Assembly (NCBI RefSeq): GCF_011926545.1
Contig: NZ_JAATIT010000001.1
Coordinates: 1 to 64,000 of the forward strand
DNA length: 64,000 nt
Direction: 5' to 3'
DNA from: Sphingopyxis italica
GTDB lineage: Bacteria > Pseudomonadota > Alphaproteobacteria > Sphingomonadales > Sphingomonadaceae
Within the stretch, counting starts at the first letter, position 1. Every line of letters begins with the position of its first letter. Position numbers and translations under genes: made by a program. Below are positions 8,023 through 16,560 of this stretch, piece by piece. Under the pieces are notes generated by a model that had not been told where the DNA came from, did no database searches, and worked only from the letters and a program-made list of their open reading frames with translations.

Positions 8023-8645
8023 GGTGGTCGCTCCTGTCCGTCGCCGCGGCCGCTGCGATCGGCGGCTGTTCGGCGGACGCGCCGACCGACGCCGCCAACC
8101 AGGATGCCGCCAACCGGGACGAGAGCCCGATCGCGCCGTCACGCTCCGCGGGCGACACCGCCTCGCCGCCCGCCGCCGCCGGTATGAGCGCAAAGGTCAG
8201 TTCGCTCACGGGCGCAGTCAGCGGACTCAATACGCGGGTCACCGACATGGGCACGATCATCGACCTGCCCGCCGACGCCTTGTTCGAATATGACAAGGCG
8301 GTGCTCACGCAGGCGGCCGAGGTGGAACTGCGCAAGGCGGCCGAGATGATCCGCAGCGGCCCTCCCGGCGCGATCCGGGTGATCGGGCATACCGACAGCA
8401 AGGGCGACGACGCCTATAACCAGACGCTTTCCGAAGCGCGCGCGAACAGCGTCGCGGACTGGCTCCGCGAGCAAGTCGGCGTTCGTCAGCGCGAATTGCT
8501 GGTGTCGGGCCGGGGCGAAGCCGCGCCGATCGCGCCCAACGAAAATGCCGCGGGCGACGACGATCCCGCGGGGCGCGCAAAGAACCGGCGGGTGGAACTG
8601 GTTGTCCCGACGACGGACGGCCAATCGTCGGCTTCCGCCGGCTGA
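8019..8645 (+). CDS. OmpA-family lipoprotein (peptidoglycan-associated)
   Basis: A 208-residue protein with a signal peptide ending in the lipobox-like IGGC (Cys 17), a low-complexity linker, and a C-terminal OmpA-like domain from about residue 85. The domain shows the typical ADALFEYDKAVLT start, the VIGHTDSKGDDAYNQTLSEARA peptidoglycan-binding core and the NRRVEL ending. Proteins like this tether the outer membrane to murein. It is translationally coupled to the upstream lipoprotein. It is not Pal, as no tol genes are nearby. Confidence 0.87.
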   Translation: MRWSLLSVAAAAAIGGCSADAPTDAANQDAANRDESPIAPSRSAGDTASPPAAAGMSAKVSSLTGAVSGLNTRVTDMGTIIDLPADALFEYDKAVLTQAAEVELRKAAEMIRSGPPGAIRVIGHTDSKGDDAYNQTLSEARANSVADWLREQVGVRQRELLVSGRGEAAPIAPNENAAGDDDPAGRAKNRRVELVVPTTDGQSSASAG

Positions 8646-8673
8646 CAGCTATCGCCGTCGCGGGAAACGCCGG

Positions 8674-9315
8674 TCAGCGCCCTCTCAGCACCGCACCGAC
8701 GAGCAGCGAGGTCGGCGTCTCGCGCGCCAGCATCACCGTGCCGTCGCTTTGCCGCGCCACGGCTTGCACGAGCACGGCGGGCGCGGTGCGCGAGGTCATC
8801 GGGCTTGCGCCTTCGCCTTCGGCGAGGATGCGTTCGACATCGGCATCGAGGAAAATCCGCTCCGCCTCGACGTGCAGCGCGATTTCGACGCCTTCCGCCT
8901 GCTTCTCGCAGCCGATATCGAGCCGGCCGCCGCGCACCAGCGCATCGACGAGCAGCAGCGCGAGGTTGAGGATGATCTTCACCGCCGGCTTCGGCAGCGG
9001 TTCGGCCCCGATCATCCAGTTGAGGGTGATCGCGCGGTCGCCGATAATGCCCTGGATCGCCGATTTGGCTTCGTCGGCGGGCACAAGCTCGCCGAAACCG
9101 CCCGCCGATCCGAAGGCGAGGCGAAAGAATTTGAGCTTGTTCGCCGAGGTCCGCGCGCTCTGTTCGAGCAGGTCGATGCAGCGCGCCCGCATTTCCGGGT
9201 CTTTTTCGTCGGCGAGCAGTTCGAGGCCGTTGGCGAAGGCGCCGACCGGGCTCAAGAGGTCGTGACACAGGCGCGAGGCCAGCATCGAGGCGAAATCGAC
9301 GCGATCGTCGGACAT
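8674..9315 (-). CDS. chpT: Histidine phosphotransferase ChpT
   Basis: In alphaproteobacteria ChpT passes phosphate from the hybrid kinase CckA to the cell-cycle regulator CtrA and to CpdR. The product is 213 aa. The N-terminal helices carry the phospho-acceptor region SRLCHDLLSPVGAF, with H18, followed by a helical hairpin (LLEQSARTSANKLKFFRLAFG). The C-terminal half is the degenerate ATPase-like domain typical of ChpT, without nucleotide-binding boxes. It is convergent with the OmpA-family gene and divergent from the pseudouridine synthase gene. Its job is cell-cycle control, not chemotaxis, although it sits near the che operon. Confidence 0.88.
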   Translation of the reverse strand: MSDDRVDFASMLASRLCHDLLSPVGAFANGLELLADEKDPEMRARCIDLLEQSARTSANKLKFFRLAFGSAGGFGELVPADEAKSAIQGIIGDRAITLNWMIGAEPLPKPAVKIILNLALLLVDALVRGGRLDIGCEKQAEGVEIALHVEAERIFLDADVERILAEGEGASPMTSRTAPAVLVQAVARQSDGTVMLARETPTSLLVGAVLRGR

Positions 9316-9460
9316 TTACAAACAGGCTCCCCAGCGCAGTGGCCAGATATTTCCGGCGTGGGTCGCTCCTAGGGCAGGCATGGGTCGAAGAGCAAGCGCG
9401 ATCCCCTTTTCCCAGAGCCCGCTTCTTGAAATTGCGCGCTACAGAACCATATCCCCGTCA

Positions 9461-10417
9461 ATGTTGGGGGACGACGAGATACTGACCGTGACGCTTCAGG
9501 ACAGCGCGGCCGGGCTGCGGCTCGACCGGGCGCTGGCCGAGGCGCTTCCATCCCTTTCGCGCGAACGGTTGAAGACGCTGATCAAGGGCGGACGCGTCGC
9601 CGATGCGAGTGGTGCGGTCTTGTGGGATCCGTCGGCGAAGGCCGCGGCGCCCGCGACGATCGAGGTTCGCCTGCCCGCCGCTGCGCCCGCGCATAATGTC
9701 GCGCAGGACATGGACCTCGTCATCGCGTTCGAGGACGAGCATCTGATCGTCGTCGACAAGCCTGCCGGGATGGTCGTTCACCCCGCCGCTGGCAATCTCG
9801 ACGGCACAATGGTCAATGCCCTACTCCACCATTGCGCGGGTCAGCTTTCTGGGATCGGCGGCGTCGCGCGCCCCGGGATCGTCCACCGCATCGACAAGGA
9901 CACCAGCGGGCTGATCGTCGCCGCCAAGCACGACAAGGCGCATGAAGGGCTCGCGAAGCAGTTCGCCGCGCACAGTATCGACCGCCGCTATCTCGCGATC
10001 GCGACCGGACGCCCGCTGCCCGCGAACGGCACCGTCGACGCCGCGCTCGGCCGGTCGAGTACCAATCGCAAGAAAATGGCGGTCGTCGCCGAAGGACGCG
10101 GCAAGCGTGCGGTCACCCATTACCGGACGATCGAGCCGCTGAAAAATGCGGCTTTGGTCGAATGCCGGCTCGAAACCGGACGCACCCACCAGGTCCGCGT
10201 CCATATGGCGCATATCGGTCATCCGCTCGCCGGCGATCCGGTCTATGGCCGCGCCAGAAAACCGCTGTCGGACGTGCTGAAAGCGCGGAATTTCGCGCGG
10301 CAGGCATTGCACGCGGCCCATTTGGGCTTTATTCATCCGGTGACCGGTAACAGGATCGCGCTCGACAGCGAACTCCCCCAGGATATGCGGGAACTGATCG
10401 ATGAACTGCGCGTTTAG
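9461..10417 (+). CDS. rluD: RluA-family 23S rRNA pseudouridine synthase (RluD-like)
   Basis: Isomerises uridines to pseudouridine in large-subunit rRNA. The product is 318 aa from the ATG at 9461. An S4 RNA-binding domain (about 16-75) is followed by the synthase domain with the family motif HRIDKDTSG and catalytic D145. Further blocks RRYLAIATG, RTHQVRVH and GDPVYG match RluD/RluC. The C-terminal ALHAAHLGFIHP block is typical. The frame remains open up to 9380, but the shorter start agrees better with family length. The adjacent rpoH downstream is a frequent neighbour in alphaproteobacteria. Confidence 0.88.
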   Translation: MLGDDEILTVTLQDSAAGLRLDRALAEALPSLSRERLKTLIKGGRVADASGAVLWDPSAKAAAPATIEVRLPAAAPAHNVAQDMDLVIAFEDEHLIVVDKPAGMVVHPAAGNLDGTMVNALLHHCAGQLSGIGGVARPGIVHRIDKDTSGLIVAAKHDKAHEGLAKQFAAHSIDRRYLAIATGRPLPANGTVDAALGRSSTNRKKMAVVAEGRGKRAVTHYRTIEPLKNAALVECRLETGRTHQVRVHMAHIGHPLAGDPVYGRARKPLSDVLKARNFARQALHAAHLGFIHPVTGNRIALDSELPQDMRELIDELRV

Positions 10418-10437
10418 GTTTCGAATGAAAATCTATT

Positions 10438-10466
10438 TTGACCGTGGATGTCAACCGCGGCATATC
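10438..10466 (+). promoter_or_regulatory. Candidate sigma-70-type promoter upstream of rpoH
   Basis: TTGACC (10438-10443) and CATATC (10461-10466) are separated by 17 bases in the short gap between the pseudouridine synthase gene and rpoH. The -35 half is a 5-of-6 match, the -10 half only 3 of 6. It would give a leader of about 20 bases before the GGGAAGA ribosome-binding site. This is a sequence match only. Confidence 0.35.
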
Positions 10467-10494
10467 TCTCCTCTGGAATTTTAGGGAAGACGCT

Positions 10495-11397
10495 ATGGCT
10501 AACAAAAGCAACGTTCCGGCAGTGGTGCCCGCGCTCGGCGGTGAGGCGAGCCTGAACCGCTATCTGGCCGAAATCCGCAAGTTTCCGCTTCTGACGCCCG
10601 AGCAGGAATATATGCTCGCGAAACGTTTTCAGGAGCATGAAGACAGCGAGGCGGCGGCGCAGCTCGTCACCTCCCACCTCCGCCTCGTCGCGAAGATCGC
10701 GATGGGTTATCGCGGCTATGGCCTGCCGGTCAGCGAGCTGATCAGCGAAGGCAATATCGGATTGATGCAGGGCGTGAAGAAGTTCGACCCCGAACGCGGC
10801 TTCCGCCTCGCAACCTATGCGATGTGGTGGATCCGCGCCTCGATCCAGGAATTCATCCTGCGGTCGTGGAGCCTCGTCAAGATGGGCACCACCGCGGCGC
10901 AGAAGAAGCTGTTCTTCAACCTCCGCCGGATGAAGAACAACCTCGAAGCCTTCGAGGACGGCGACCTGACGCCCGAACATCTCACCAAGATCGCGACCGA
11001 CCTCGGCGTCACCGAGGAAGAGGTTACCAGCATGAACCGCCGCATGGCGATGGGCGGCGACACGTCGCTCAACGTCCCGATGGGCGAGGACGGCGACAGC
11101 CAGTGGCAGGATTTGCTCGGCGACGAAGGCCCGTTGCAGGACGAGCGCGTTGCCGAGGCGCAGGAACGCGACGTGCGGCATTCGCTGCTCAACGAGGCGC
11201 TCGAAACGCTCAACGACCGCGAGCGCCACATCCTGACCGAGCGCCGCCTGACCGACGATCCGAAAACGCTCGAGGATCTGAGCCAGGTTTACGACGTCAG
11301 CCGCGAGCGTGTGCGCCAGATCGAAGTGCGCGCGTTCGAAAAGCTGCAAAAGGCGATGCTGAAGCTGGCCGGCGAACGGCGGCTGATCAACGCCTGA
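10495..11397 (+). CDS. rpoH: RNA polymerase sigma factor RpoH (sigma-32)
   Basis: The heat-shock sigma factor that directs polymerase to chaperone and protease promoters. The product is 300 aa from MANKSNVPAVVP. Region 2 is seen at LVTSHLRLVAKIAMGYRGYG and FRLATYAMWWIRASIQEFI, followed by the RpoH box QKKLFFNLRRMKN, which separates it from RpoD. Region 4 ends with the helix-turn-helix LEDLSQVYDVSRERVRQIE. A ribosome-binding site GGGAAGA precedes the chosen ATG, about 4 bases away. An upstream in-frame ATG at 10438 exists as an alternative in-frame start context (MTVDVNRG) but lies where the promoter match is and lacks conserved sequence. Confidence 0.95.
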   Translation: MANKSNVPAVVPALGGEASLNRYLAEIRKFPLLTPEQEYMLAKRFQEHEDSEAAAQLVTSHLRLVAKIAMGYRGYGLPVSELISEGNIGLMQGVKKFDPERGFRLATYAMWWIRASIQEFILRSWSLVKMGTTAAQKKLFFNLRRMKNNLEAFEDGDLTPEHLTKIATDLGVTEEEVTSMNRRMAMGGDTSLNVPMGEDGDSQWQDLLGDEGPLQDERVAEAQERDVRHSLLNEALETLNDRERHILTERRLTDDPKTLEDLSQVYDVSRERVRQIEVRAFEKLQKAMLKLAGERRLINA

Positions 11398-11491
11398 ATC
11401 ACGGGCAGCGCGGCTGTTTCTGTCGCATAATCCCCGCGCATGGAGCGCGGCCATCGTAGCTGGCTGGGCGCTCGTCGCGCTGGCGCAGGCG

Positions 11492-12253
11492 ATGCAGGGC
11501 TATTTTGTCGCCACGTATCGCGGGGTTCCGCAAGAATGGTGGCCGACGTTCGGCTACACTGCGGCGATCTATTCGATCTGGGCGATACTGAGTTGGCCGA
11601 TTATCGGCGCGGTGATCGCGATCGAGCGGCGCATCCGATCGGGCTGGCGCCGCGTCGCCGCCTATATCCTGCTATGGCCGGTCGTGGTCAGCGCCCATGT
11701 GCTGCTGTTCGCCATCATCTATTGGCCGTTCTATCGGAGCGAGAATGTCGCGACGCGATGGGACATGACGTCGATCATGTTCGTCCGCAATCTCGACACC
11801 AACAGCCTTTTCTACCTCGCTGTCGCCGCGCTGACGATCGCCTGGATACGCTGGCCGCGGCGCCAGACGAAGCGCGCAGAGGTCATGCGGCCTGCCGACG
11901 ACGATGCGGTGATCGTTCGCAGTCGCGGGACGATCCACCGCCTTCCCTTTGATATGATCGACTGGATCGGCGCTGCGGGCGATTATGCCGAAATCCACAG
12001 CGCGGGGCGCACCCATCTGATCGAGCAATCGCTGACCGCGTTGGCGCAGCGGCTGCCCGCCGAAGATTTCGCGCGCATCCATCGCGGCGCGCTGATCCGC
12101 ATCGACCGCGTTCGCGAAATCGAACCGATCGGGCGCGGCGACGCCCATGTCCGGCTGATCGGCGGTCAGGAGTTACGGCTGAGCCGTCGCTATCGCACGA
12201 ATTTGGCCGCGCTGCTCGCGCCGTCACCGCGGCCCGCCGAACCGGCGCCATAG
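11492..12253 (+). CDS. Membrane-bound LytTR-domain transcriptional regulator; true start probably further upstream
   Basis: At least 253 aa. About four membrane helices (starting QGYFVATY; AAIYSIWAILSWPIIGAV; VAAYILLWPVVVSAHVLLFA; SLFYLAVAALTIAWI) precede a cytoplasmic LytTR DNA-binding domain from about residue 145 (VRSRGTIHRLPFDMIDWIGAAG to RRYRTNLAALL). The frame stays open upstream of this ATG to 11387 and encodes WSAAIVAGWALVALAQA, the first part of the first membrane helix, so the ATG cuts a helix. No ATG, GTG or TTG lies in the extension; a CTG at 11414 or 11420 is possible. The gene nearly abuts rpoH. Its targets are unknown. Confidence 0.8.
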   Translation: MQGYFVATYRGVPQEWWPTFGYTAAIYSIWAILSWPIIGAVIAIERRIRSGWRRVAAYILLWPVVVSAHVLLFAIIYWPFYRSENVATRWDMTSIMFVRNLDTNSLFYLAVAALTIAWIRWPRRQTKRAEVMRPADDDAVIVRSRGTIHRLPFDMIDWIGAAGDYAEIHSAGRTHLIEQSLTALAQRLPAEDFARIHRGALIRIDRVREIEPIGRGDAHVRLIGGQELRLSRRYRTNLAALLAPSPRPAEPAP

Positions 12254-12293
12254 TCCCGCCCACAGATCGGCGCTCGATCGCAGGCACCCTTTG

Positions 12294-12325
12294 GCGGAAA
12301 AGCGCGGCCCCTTTTCCGCTTTTTT
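12294..12325 (+). terminator. Rho-independent terminator after the LytTR gene
   Basis: A perfect 9-bp stem (GCGGAAAAG with CTTTTCCGC) and an 8-base loop are followed by six T. It ends 11 bases before the M23 peptidase start. Confidence 0.85.
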
Positions 12326-12336
12326 GAGGTGCGCCG

Positions 12337-13440
12337 ATGTTTTTCGCGATTCTTGCCCTTCTCGCCCCCGTCACCGCCACCGTTCCCGCGCCTGCCGCCG
12401 GAGTACGTCCCTATCAGTCGCTCCACCTTGAGCTTCCCTATACGCCGACGATCGCGCGGATCGATGGCGAGGACCGGCTGGTTTACGAACTGCATGCGAC
12501 CAATTTTGCCCGCGAGCCTCTGTCGGTCACGGCCATCGACCTCTGCGACGCGGTGAGCGGCGCGCAGGTGGCGCGGATCGACCCCGCCGGCCCGATGCGC
12601 CGGATCGGCGCGCAGGCGGGCGGCGCCACCGAAATCGCGCCGGGTGGCCGGGCGATCTTTTATCTATCCATCTCGTGGACAGGGGGTGATCCCAAGCCGC
12701 TCGTTCACCGCATCACGTTGACCCCGGCGCGATCGGGCCAAAGACCCGCGAGCGCGGTGATCGCGGGCGGGGAATTTACCGCCACCCGGCCCTTCGTCGC
12801 CGCGCTCGGCGCACCGCTGCGCGGCGGTCCGTGGACGGCGGTGGCGCTGCCCGACATCGATAACGGCCATCGCCGCTTTCCCTATGCGGTCAGCGGCCGC
12901 GTTCGCCTGCCGGGTCGCCACGCGATCGACTGGATGCCGGCACGTGGCTTTGTCCCCGGCACCGCGGGGCGCGACGTCGCCGCCGATGGATCGGGCGCCG
13001 ACGTCCTCGCGGTTGCCGATGGCGAGGTGGTTACGGTCAAAAACGCCCCCGCCCCCGGCGCCCCCGCCAGCGTCGAGGACGAAACGGGGGCGATGATCGT
13101 GCTGCGCCTGCCCGATGGCCGCTTCGCCTTTTACCAGCATCTGGCGCCCGGCATCGACATTCGCGTCGGCACGCGGGTGCGCCGCGGGCAGGTGATCGGG
13201 CGCGTCGGATCGTCGGGGCATGTCACCCAACCGCACCTGCATTTCCACGTCGCCGACCGCGCGGCGCCGCTCGATGGTGAAGGCCTGCCCTATCGCTTTG
13301 GCGCCGGACGCATCGTCGGACGCTATGCAAGCCATGCCGATTTCAAGGGGAATGAAGGCTGGCAATCCGCGGTCCCCCGGCCGATCGACGGCTTGCCCCC
13401 CGCCCACGCGGTCGTCCTTTTTGCCGCGGCGCCGATTTGA
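12337..13440 (+). CDS. Exported M23-family metallopeptidase
   Basis: Murein endopeptidase-like protein of 367 aa. Residues 1-21 form a signal peptide (MFFAILALLAPVTATVPAPA). A beta-rich N-terminal part follows, then the peptidase core from about 185. The HLHFHV motif and the GSSGHVTQPHLHFH context are classic for M23. The first metal motif reads GRHAIDWMP, that is H-x-x-D and not the usual H-x-x-x-D, as in a subgroup of M23 proteins with xFAIDW; activity is therefore likely but not certain. A GAGG ribosome-binding site precedes the ATG and a terminator sits just upstream, so the gene probably has its own promoter. Confidence 0.85.
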   Translation: MFFAILALLAPVTATVPAPAAGVRPYQSLHLELPYTPTIARIDGEDRLVYELHATNFAREPLSVTAIDLCDAVSGAQVARIDPAGPMRRIGAQAGGATEIAPGGRAIFYLSISWTGGDPKPLVHRITLTPARSGQRPASAVIAGGEFTATRPFVAALGAPLRGGPWTAVALPDIDNGHRRFPYAVSGRVRLPGRHAIDWMPARGFVPGTAGRDVAADGSGADVLAVADGEVVTVKNAPAPGAPASVEDETGAMIVLRLPDGRFAFYQHLAPGIDIRVGTRVRRGQVIGRVGSSGHVTQPHLHFHVADRAAPLDGEGLPYRFGAGRIVGRYASHADFKGNEGWQSAVPRPIDGLPPAHAVVLFAAAPI

Positions 13441-13495
13441 CTCGGCACCGCAATCGACTAGCCTTCGGGCGGGTTGACCGAAGGGGGGAAATCTT

Positions 13496-14113
13496 ATGTG
13501 GAAATGGATCCGTATTCCCAAGGGTATCGCGCTGCTGGCGTTCCTGTTGCCGTGGATGACCATCAGCTGTTCCAACCAGAAAATCGCCGAAGCGAGCGGT
13601 TTCGGCCTCGCCTTTGGGCGTATCTCCGCGATGGGTCAGGCCGCCAGCGCCAGCGACGGGGCATCGATGAACCTCTGGCTGATCCTGGCACTGGTCGCGA
13701 TCGCGGGCGGGTTGTTTCTGCTGTTCACCAAGGGCCGCGAGGCGGCGAAGCTGGTGCTCGGCACCTCGGTCGCGGCGCTCGTGCTGATCCTCGTCGGCAC
13801 CTGGCGCTACAGTAAGGATGCAATCATGGCCGAGGCGGCCAAGGACGGATCGAACGGCGGCATGGATCAGGCGGCGCTCGCGATGATTCAGGTCAATTGG
13901 CATTTCGGCTATTGGCTCGTACTGCTGGCGCTGATCGCCGCCGCGGTGATGGCGTGGCTGGTGATGAGCGGCAAAGAGGCCGAGGCCGAAGCCAGGATGC
14001 GGTCGCTTGCCGCCGACGCCGCCGATGCTGCGAAGGGCGCCGCGGCCAAAGCCAGCGAAGCGATCGACACCGCCACCGACAAGAAGGACGACGAGCCGCC
14101 CAAAGCGCCGTGA
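13496..14113 (+). CDS. Multi-pass membrane protein of unknown function, 205 aa
   Basis: Four hydrophobic segments are visible: GIALLAFLLPWMTISC (about 10-25), MNLWLILALVAIAGGLFLLF (about 59-78), LVLGTSVAALVLILVGTW (about 86-103) and GYWLVLLALIAAAVMAWLVM (about 141-160). The last 40 residues are an alanine-, lysine- and aspartate-rich tail likely to be a helix in the cytoplasm. An AAGGGGGGAA ribosome-binding site precedes the ATG. I do not recognise a family. Confidence 0.75.
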   Translation: MWKWIRIPKGIALLAFLLPWMTISCSNQKIAEASGFGLAFGRISAMGQAASASDGASMNLWLILALVAIAGGLFLLFTKGREAAKLVLGTSVAALVLILVGTWRYSKDAIMAEAAKDGSNGGMDQAALAMIQVNWHFGYWLVLLALIAAAVMAWLVMSGKEAEAEARMRSLAADAADAAKGAAAKASEAIDTATDKKDDEPPKAP

Positions 14114-14133
14114 GACGGCTTTACATGACAATC

Positions 14134-14162
14134 AGCCGCTTGCCGACCGGCGGCAAGCGGCT
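14134..14162 (+). terminator. Strong hairpin between the membrane-protein gene and mtgA
   Basis: A perfect 12-bp stem (AGCCGCTTGCCG with CGGCAAGCGGCT) around a 5-base loop. No T-run follows, so it may be a weak terminator or an mRNA stability element; it ends 11 bases before mtgA. Confidence 0.5.
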
Positions 14163-14173
14163 ATGAAACCTGC

Positions 14174-14887
14174 ATGAGTAGAGCCGCAACGAAACGCCTC
14201 GAACGCCGCAAGCTCGCCTGGTATCTGCGGCCGTTCAAATGGCTGCTATGGTTCATCACGATCTCGGTGCTGTGGGTGCTGGTTTACGTCGTCGTCCCGC
14301 CGCCGGTGACCTTTACGATGCTGGCCGACAGCAAGGGGATTACCAAGGACTGGACCGGCCTGTCCGGGATCGATCGCAACATGGTGCGCGCGGTGATCGC
14401 GGCCGAGGACGGCAAATTCTGTAGCCACGACGGTTTCGACCGCGAGGCGATCGAAGAGGCGATCGAGCGCAACGCCAAGGGCAAGAAGCTGCGCGGCGGA
14501 TCGACGGTCAGCCAGCAGACCGCGAAGAATGTCTTTCTGTGGCAGGGCAGCGGCTGGACGCGTTATGTCCGCAAGGTGCCCGAAGTGTGGTTCACTTTCC
14601 TGATCGAGACGATCTGGGGCAAAAGACGGATCATGGAAGTGTATCTCAACGTCGCCGAAACCGGCATCGGCACCTATGGCGTCGAGGCGGGAGCGCAGCG
14701 TTATTTCAAGCATGGTGCGGCCCAGCTGACCCCGCGCGAAGCGGCGCGCATCGCCGCGATTCTGCCGTTGCCGAAGAAGCGCGAAGCGATCAGCCCGTCG
14801 GGCTTCACGCGCCGTTACGGCCGCACGATCACCGCGCGCATCGGCGTGGTGAGGCGCGACGGGCTGGATGCGTGTGTTTATGAATAG
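14174..14887 (+). CDS. mtgA: Monofunctional biosynthetic peptidoglycan transglycosylase MtgA
   Basis: Polymerises lipid II into glycan strands at the outer face of the inner membrane. The product is 237 aa, a normal length. One membrane helix (about 22-42) is followed by the GT51 domain with the catalytic glutamate in VIAAEDGKFCSHDGFD (E78), the GGSTVSQQTAKNVFLW motif, and RRIMEVYLNVAETG. No transpeptidase domain follows, which separates it from class A penicillin-binding proteins. Confidence 0.95.
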   Translation: MSRAATKRLERRKLAWYLRPFKWLLWFITISVLWVLVYVVVPPPVTFTMLADSKGITKDWTGLSGIDRNMVRAVIAAEDGKFCSHDGFDREAIEEAIERNAKGKKLRGGSTVSQQTAKNVFLWQGSGWTRYVRKVPEVWFTFLIETIWGKRRIMEVYLNVAETGIGTYGVEAGAQRYFKHGAAQLTPREAARIAAILPLPKKREAISPSGFTRRYGRTITARIGVVRRDGLDACVYE

Positions 14888-14923
14888 CGGCAGCTTTGGG
14901 GTGGGGAGCGGTCGTATATTTTT

Positions 14924-15027
14924 CGTCATGCTGAACTTGTTTCAGCATCCATGGCCTGGCCTCCAATCCCGCGCGGCGCCAAAGGAAACGGCTGGGCCAT
15001 GGACCCTGAAACAAGTTCAGGGTGACG
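14924..15027. repeat. Inverted repeat of the TGCTGAACTTGTTTCAGCA type
   Basis: Arms at 14924-14956 and 14995-15027 match as reverse complements in 29 of 33 positions. Each arm contains a smaller palindrome (CTGAACTTGTTTCAG). It lies between the convergent mtgA and dnaJ-like genes, which is where such elements usually sit in sphingomonads (from memory). It may act as a two-way terminator. Confidence 0.8.
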
Positions 15028-15083
15028 AGATATAAAATGTCGTGTTCCGGCCGGAACCGGCCCAGCCCCCGACCGGATCGCCG

Positions 15084-15620
15084 CTAAGCCGGCTTCCAGC
15101 TCTTCCGCTCCTCGGCCTGCTTCAGCACCTCGAATGCCGCCTGCCCTGCGGCGAAGCGCTTTGCGGCCTCGGCGTCGCCGGGCTTGACGTCAGGGTGGCA
15201 CTCCTTCGCCAGATTGCGCCACGCCTTTTTCGTCGCCTCGAAATCGGCGTCGGGTTCGAGGTCGAGCACTTCGAGCGCGCGCATTTCATCGGCGCTGCGG
15301 CTGCCATCGCCCGACCCGCCCCAGGCATAATGTTGCGCGCGGGCGTAACTGTTCGCGCCGCGGGCTTCCTCGGCGGCGCGTTCGGCGGCGTCCTCGGCGC
15401 TGAGGCCCTCGAAATAGTCCCAGCCGCGATTATATTCGGCCGCGTGGGTTTCACAGAAATACCAGCGTTCGGGGCTGTTCGGCGACTTGGGCGCCGGGCA
15501 ATTTCCGGGATTGGTGCAGCCGTGCCGGTCGCAGAGGCGCATCTTCTGCGTCTCGCGCGACGAGCCATAGGGGCGCCAGCGGGGAAAACCCCAGTCATCG
15601 GATCTCTTGGCGCGGCTCAT
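15084..15620 (-). CDS. J-domain protein (DnaJ-like), 178 aa
   Basis: A probable DnaK co-chaperone. The J domain lies at the C terminus (about 110-178) with the essential HPD at 142-144 (LAKECHPDVKPGD). The N-terminal part has a Cys/His-rich stretch (C30, H33, C35, C41, C56, H59) that could bind a metal. This arrangement, with a C-terminal J domain and no glycine-rich region, is not DnaJ itself. It is followed on the same strand, 55 bases upstream, by the PPK2 gene reading in the same direction. Confidence 0.85.
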   Translation of the reverse strand: MSRAKRSDDWGFPRWRPYGSSRETQKMRLCDRHGCTNPGNCPAPKSPNSPERWYFCETHAAEYNRGWDYFEGLSAEDAAERAAEEARGANSYARAQHYAWGGSGDGSRSADEMRALEVLDLEPDADFEATKKAWRNLAKECHPDVKPGDAEAAKRFAAGQAAFEVLKQAEERKSWKPA

Positions 15621-15675
15621 TCCGTCCCATCTAGCGGCTGGAGGCCGAAATTGCTAGCCGAGCGAGCCGAAAAAC

Positions 15676-16461
15676 CTAGTCCTTGGGCTTGTAGCCGAAC
15701 GCTTTGCCCGCGAGTTTGACCACGGCGGGATCGAGATCGGGCGGGGTCATCGGCACCGCGGCCTCGAGCGTTTCGACGATATGGGTCAGCGCCGCGATGC
15801 GTGCGGTCTTCTTGTGGTTGCCATCGACCACCTTCCACGGCGCCCAGCGCGTGTTCGTCTGCGCGAACATCTCCTCCATCGCCGCGAGATACTCCTTGCG
15901 CTTCGAGCGGTTGCGGTAATCCTCGGGCCCTGTCTTCCAGCGTTTCCAGGGATCGTCGAGCCGCGCGGCGAAACGCTCGTCCTGCTCGTCCTGCGTGATA
16001 TGGACGAACAGCTTGACGAGGTTCGTGCGGCTGCCGGTCAGCTGCGCCTCGAACTCGTTGATCTCGTCATAGCCCTTGCGCCATTCGGCCTCGCTCGCAT
16101 AGCCCTCGACGCGCTCGACGAGGACGCGGCCGTACCAGCTGCGATCGAAGACCGAGATTTCGCGGTTGCCGGGCAGGCGTTTCCAGAAACGCCAGAGGAA
16201 ATGGCGCGCCTTTTCCTCCTCGGTCGGCGCGCTGATCGGCCACACCTCGAAAAAGCGCGGGTCGAGCGACGCGGTCAGCCGCCGGATGATCCCGCCCTTC
16301 CCCGCCGCGTCCCAGCCTTCGAACATGATGACGCTGCGCTGGCCGTGGATGATATGCGCCGCCTGCAGCCGTTCGAGCCGGTCCTCCAGCACCGCGAGAT
16401 CGTCGGAATAGTCGCCGTCATATTTGGCGCCGGTTTCATAGTCGGAAAGCGAGATCGTCAT
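15676..16461 (-). CDS. ppk2: Polyphosphate kinase 2 family protein
   Basis: Transfers phosphate between polyphosphate and nucleotides; many PPK2 enzymes make NTPs from polyphosphate. The product is 261 aa, a single-domain class. The Walker A loop EGWDAAGKGG (48-57), the lid arginines, and the Walker B-like VFDRSWYGRVLVERV (D106) are all present. Nucleotide preference cannot be told from the sequence. The same window holds ppk1 and ppx, so three polyphosphate enzymes are encoded within 11 kb, in separate transcription units. Confidence 0.92.
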   Translation of the reverse strand: MTISLSDYETGAKYDGDYSDDLAVLEDRLERLQAAHIIHGQRSVIMFEGWDAAGKGGIIRRLTASLDPRFFEVWPISAPTEEEKARHFLWRFWKRLPGNREISVFDRSWYGRVLVERVEGYASEAEWRKGYDEINEFEAQLTGSRTNLVKLFVHITQDEQDERFAARLDDPWKRWKTGPEDYRNRSKRKEYLAAMEEMFAQTNTRWAPWKVVDGNHKKTARIAALTHIVETLEAAVPMTPPDLDPAVVKLAGKAFGYKPKD

Positions 16462-16560
16462 CGGTCCACCCTAGCGCAAGCCGGGGGGTCCTACCAAGGC
16501 CGATGCGCCGATGTCATTATCTGGCACAGCGCGCGCAAGCTTTCTTACCCATGGGCGATT

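Noticed and set aside
8674..9315. Reading chpT as part of the chemotaxis system
   Set aside because: The domain layout matches the CckA-ChpT-CtrA phosphotransferase, and the gene is on its own, with two lipoprotein genes between it and cheA.
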